Below are positions 61,341 through 64,000 of a stretch of DNA of 64,000 bases, piece after piece. The notes beneath the pieces were generated by a model. The model saw nothing but the letters and a program-made list of their open reading frames with translations, was not told the DNA's origin and searched no databases. This DNA is from Saccharofermentans sp. GTDB lineage: Bacteria; Bacillota; Clostridia; Saccharofermentanales; Saccharofermentanaceae. The stretch covers positions 1 through 64,000 of the forward strand of contig JAEFAZ010000006.1 in NCBI GenBank assembly GCA_016292135.1. The letters run 5' to 3'. The position numbers were made by a program, and so were the translations under genes. Position 1 is the first letter of the stretch; each line of letters begins with the position of its first letter.

Positions 61341-63914
61341 TCAGCCCTTACCGTTCACATACTTATCGTACTTATAAAGGAACGTTACCATCTGCCTTCT
61401 TAAGCACTTGCCCTGAGGTCTGAAGGTATTGTCGTCGTAACCGGCGAGGATCTTCTTCTCGGATGCCCAGATGGCAGCCTTGTAGAAATAGTTGTCTTTC
61501 TTGACATCAGTGAACTTGCAGGTCGTGGATTTGGGCTCCGGCTTGTTCGCCATCCTCCAGAGGAATGTTACCGTCTGGGCTCTGGTGCAGCTGCCCTGAG
61601 GATCGAACTTCTCTTTCGATATTCCAGTGGTTATGCCGTTTTCGACGGCCCAGATAACAGGCTTATAGAAATAATCCGTGCTCTTAACATCTTTGAACTG
61701 ACAGCTGCTTGCCTTGGTCTTGGGCTCTCCCTGGAGCCTGTAGAGGAAGGTTACCATCTGTGCTCTCGTGCATTCGTTGGCGGGACGGAACTCTGTCTGG
61801 TTCGCATAACCCTTTACAACGCCTTTGGCAGTCAGATAGTTGGTCGGTGCAAACCAGAAGTCACTGCTGTTGATCACATCCTTATAGAGGACTGTGACCA
61901 CGCACTTCTCGGTCTTACCGGAAGCCGTTGCACTGATGGTGACCTTGCCCGCCATCTTGGCTGTTATCTTACCCTTGGAATCGACAGTTGCGATCTTCGT
62001 ATCGGAAGACTTCCATGTGACGGAAGACATTCCCTTCAAAGTATCGGGTAAACTGAGTTTCTTCCCGCAGATCAGGATCGCTTCGGGATTACGTGTCTCT
62101 TTACTCTTGCAGAGCGAGCAGCTGCGGCTATCAACGGCTGCCGTTCCTACTGAAGCTTTCTTCGTTGATTTCCAGGAAGACCAGTTGTGAGCGAGCTTAG
62201 GTATGGAAATTGTCTTCTTCTCCGTGATCGCTTTCTTTGTCCTGCTTACTTCTTCCGAGAGCTTTGCAACATATTCTTTCTTTCCGGCCTTATCACAGGA
62301 AGCATTCGTAAGAGTGTAAGTTACTTTCATTTCTTTGGATAAAGCATAATCTTCTTCGCCTTCCTTGGTGCATTGGAACTTTGCCGTTGCTTTGCTCTTG
62401 GAAGGATTATTCTCATTGATCTTCCATTCGACTCCCGTATATTTCCAGTCCGAAGGAGTCAGGACAACTTTAATGATGGAACCGCTAGAGCAATAGATCG
62501 AGCCTTGATGTATATAGACCTTATCCATCGGGTTATTGTCGCAATACAAAGTAGCCAGCTTTTCATTCATGCTGACATCAAGAAAATCCAGCTTGTTATT
62601 TCTGCAGTCCAAAAAAATAAGTTCAGGTTTGTTATCCAGATCAAGGCTTGTGATCTTGTTGCCGGAACAATACAATGTTTCGAGTAAAGGAAGCTTACTG
62701 ATGTCCAGGCTTTCCAACTGATTTCCCTGTACATACAGGACTTTGAGCAAAGTATTCTTGCTGATATCTATGTCCTTGATGGAATTAGCTGAGATAAGCA
62801 ATCTTTCAAGCATCGTGCATCCGCTTACATCGATTTTGGAAATCCGGTTGTTGTCGCAGAACAGATCTTTCAGCGATGTACATTTGCTTACGTCAAGACC
62901 GGCCAAATCACAGTTTGAACAATACAAACACCTGAGAGCCGTATTATTCCCCAGATCGATTTTTTGCAGTTTGCTGCTGCTATCACCATATATATATTCA
63001 ATAGCAGTGTTATTGCTGAGATTAAGACTTGTAAAAAGGCTCTTTTTAAATGATAGAGTTTTAAGATTAGTATTCTTGCTGAGGTCGATTGCGGTCATCG
63101 GGGTTTCATCGATCTTGAGTATTTCAAGCGCAGTATTATTGTCAAGTTCAAGAGTTTTCAGCTGAGTATTGCCGCATTGCAGGTCTTTGAGCGCTTTATT
63201 GTTGGCTACGATCAGTTTTGTGATATTAGTTCTATAACAACGGAGCGTTTCAAGTCCGCTGATATTGGAAACATCCAGCTTGCTGATCGGATTGTTATGG
63301 CAATCAAAAAATCTGAGTGAAGTATTATTCCCCACATTGATCTGCGTCAATTGATTGGAATAACATTGAAAATTCGAAAGTTGCGCACACCTGCTCACAT
63401 CAATGCTCGTAAGCTGGTTGCTCCAGCAAAACAATATCTTTAACTTTGTATTATTTTTCAGATCCAGACCGGTCAATTGATTCCCGCAGCAATCAAGTTC
63501 GATAAGATCGGGATTATAGCTCAGATCAAGACGAGTCAATTGAGCGCCATCGCAATAAAGCTTGGTAAGTTTAGTATTTTTGCTGACATCAAGGCTCGTT
63601 AATTTGCCATTTGTGCTTAAATAGGTAATTTCGGTAAAATACTCTATTCCTTTGATATCGGTTATCTTTCCGGCATCCACTGTGGATGGTATTTGAATCT
63701 TCTTAACATCAGCGATCTCTTCAGGGGTAAGCTTTTTGTCCAGACCATAAGACTGGCTTAAGATCCAATTCCTGAAATATTCATCAGGAAATGTGGTCTC
63801 ATTGATCTCGATATCTGCCGCTTTAACATTTAAAGCAGGGACCGCTATGATCCCTGCTGCAACGGCAGCAGCTGCTGCCAACATAACTAAACTTGTTTTA
63901 ATCGTTCTTTTCAT
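61341..63914 (-). CDS. Leucine-rich-repeat SLH surface protein
   Basis: 857 residues. Signal peptide ends near NVKAADIE; DEYFRNWILSQSYGLD opens an LRR region of about 21 repeats (about 65-480), longer than in the neighbouring paralogue. Cys at the turn of each repeat (LYC, LFC, LRC) is strongly conserved, which may stabilise a ladder-like structure. Linker, Big_2 and three SLH motifs (FRPANECTRAQMVTF, FDPQGSCTRAQTVTF, FRPQGKCLRRQMVTF) follow; it ends DKYVNGKG. The gap to the 59089-61287 gene is only 53 bp, so the two may be co-transcribed. Confidence 0.9.
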   Translation of the reverse strand: MKRTIKTSLVMLAAAAAVAAGIIAVPALNVKAADIEINETTFPDEYFRNWILSQSYGLDKKLTPEEIADVKKIQIPSTVDAGKITDIKGIEYFTEITYLSTNGKLTSLDVSKNTKLTKLYCDGAQLTRLDLSYNPDLIELDCCGNQLTGLDLKNNTKLKILFCWSNQLTSIDVSRCAQLSNFQCYSNQLTQINVGNNTSLRFFDCHNNPISKLDVSNISGLETLRCYRTNITKLIVANNKALKDLQCGNTQLKTLELDNNTALEILKIDETPMTAIDLSKNTNLKTLSFKKSLFTSLNLSNNTAIEYIYGDSSSKLQKIDLGNNTALRCLYCSNCDLAGLDVSKCTSLKDLFCDNNRISKIDVSGCTMLERLLISANSIKDIDISKNTLLKVLYVQGNQLESLDISKLPLLETLYCSGNKITSLDLDNKPELIFLDCRNNKLDFLDVSMNEKLATLYCDNNPMDKVYIHQGSIYCSSGSIIKVVLTPSDWKYTGVEWKINENNPSKSKATAKFQCTKEGEEDYALSKEMKVTYTLTNASCDKAGKKEYVAKLSEEVSRTKKAITEKKTISIPKLAHNWSSWKSTKKASVGTAAVDSRSCSLCKSKETRNPEAILICGKKLSLPDTLKGMSSVTWKSSDTKIATVDSKGKITAKMAGKVTISATASGKTEKCVVTVLYKDVINSSDFWFAPTNYLTAKGVVKGYANQTEFRPANECTRAQMVTFLYRLQGEPKTKASSCQFKDVKSTDYFYKPVIWAVENGITTGISKEKFDPQGSCTRAQTVTFLWRMANKPEPKSTTCKFTDVKKDNYFYKAAIWASEKKILAGYDDNTFRPQGKCLRRQMVTFLYKYDKYVNGKG

Positions 63915-63927
63915 GATGATCCTTCTC

Positions 63928-64000
63928 TTACCAGCCTCTGTAATACTTCAGGAGGAATGTTACCATCTGCCTTCTCAAGCACTTGCCCTGGGGCTTGAAT
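63928..64000 (-). CDS. 3' end of a further SLH-domain protein (5' part outside window)
   Basis: The last 23 codons read FKPQGKCLRRQMVTFL and then LKYYRGW before TAA (63928-63930). The third SLH motif is typical of this cluster, but the tail differs from the YKYDKxVNGKG and FVNNR endings of the others. Ends 13 bp before the next gene. Confidence 0.8.
   Translation of the reverse strand, partial: FKPQGKCLRRQMVTFLLKYYRGW

Overview
This 64 kb window looks like part of the chromosome of an anaerobic, low-to-middle GC Gram-positive bacterium of the class Clostridia. The evidence is SLH-anchored surface proteins, a sortase-built pilus, LL-diaminopimelate aminotransferase (DapL), IspD of the MEP pathway, strong AGGAGG ribosome binding sites and frequent TTG/GTG starts. 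The surface-protein style (Cys-rich leucine repeats + Big_2 + three SLH motifs) suggests a gut or rumen member, but the genus is not determined. I saw no tRNA, rRNA, CRISPR array or complete insertion sequence.

Layout. (1) 1-5.15 kb, minus strand: the 5' part of a giant secreted subtilase + NlpC/P60-like + Cna-B/SpaA-repeat protein, and a Thr/Pro-rich lipoprotein. (2) 5.2-15.4 kb: an accessory island. On the left is a plasmid/ICE-type parA-parB-orf130 operon with structured DNA around it. In the middle is a plus-strand four-gene cassette (8037-13791) ending in a membrane-anchored Upf1/Dna2-like SF1 helicase. On the right is a translationally coupled pair encoding a zinc-ribbon/nuclease-like protein. 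The right edge, next to the 3' end of lysS, carries phased 11-bp TGGCGTAC repeats that look like recombinase or excisionase binding sites. (3) 15.4-19.8 kb: lysS, greA, guaB and a zinc-ribbon protein. (4) 19.9-23.1 kb: a pilus operon in the order of the streptococcal FCT locus (SipA-like pseudo signal peptidase, FctA-like major pilin, class B sortase, minor pilin). (5) 23.3-38.4 kb: housekeeping genes gapA, alaS-hit-trmB, a WYL regulator, a plus-strand operon DUF1015 / FAD oxidoreductase / DUF2298 (YYY) membrane protein, and serC-serA followed by a GH32-like protein with a disrupted active site. (6) 38.6-47.7 kb and 59.1-64 kb: six SLH-domain surface proteins (one cut by the window end) with evidence of duplication and gene conversion. 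(7) 47.8-48.4 kb: a gene remnant and a 7 x 52-bp tandem hairpin array. (8) 48.5-59 kb: a PP2C-like/LysM-like membrane protein, an S37-type peptidase lipoprotein, a DUF885 lipoprotein, then dapL, radA and ispD.

The strongest candidate for an undescribed system is the four-gene cassette at 8037-13791: a putative winged-helix protein, two small helical/coiled-coil proteins, and a helicase of about 1190 residues that begins with a transmembrane segment and coiled coil. It has its own extended -10 promoter, sits between parAB and a nuclease-like gene inside an island, and is packed tightly enough to imply one functional unit. An anti-phage or anti-plasmid role is an inference from context only.
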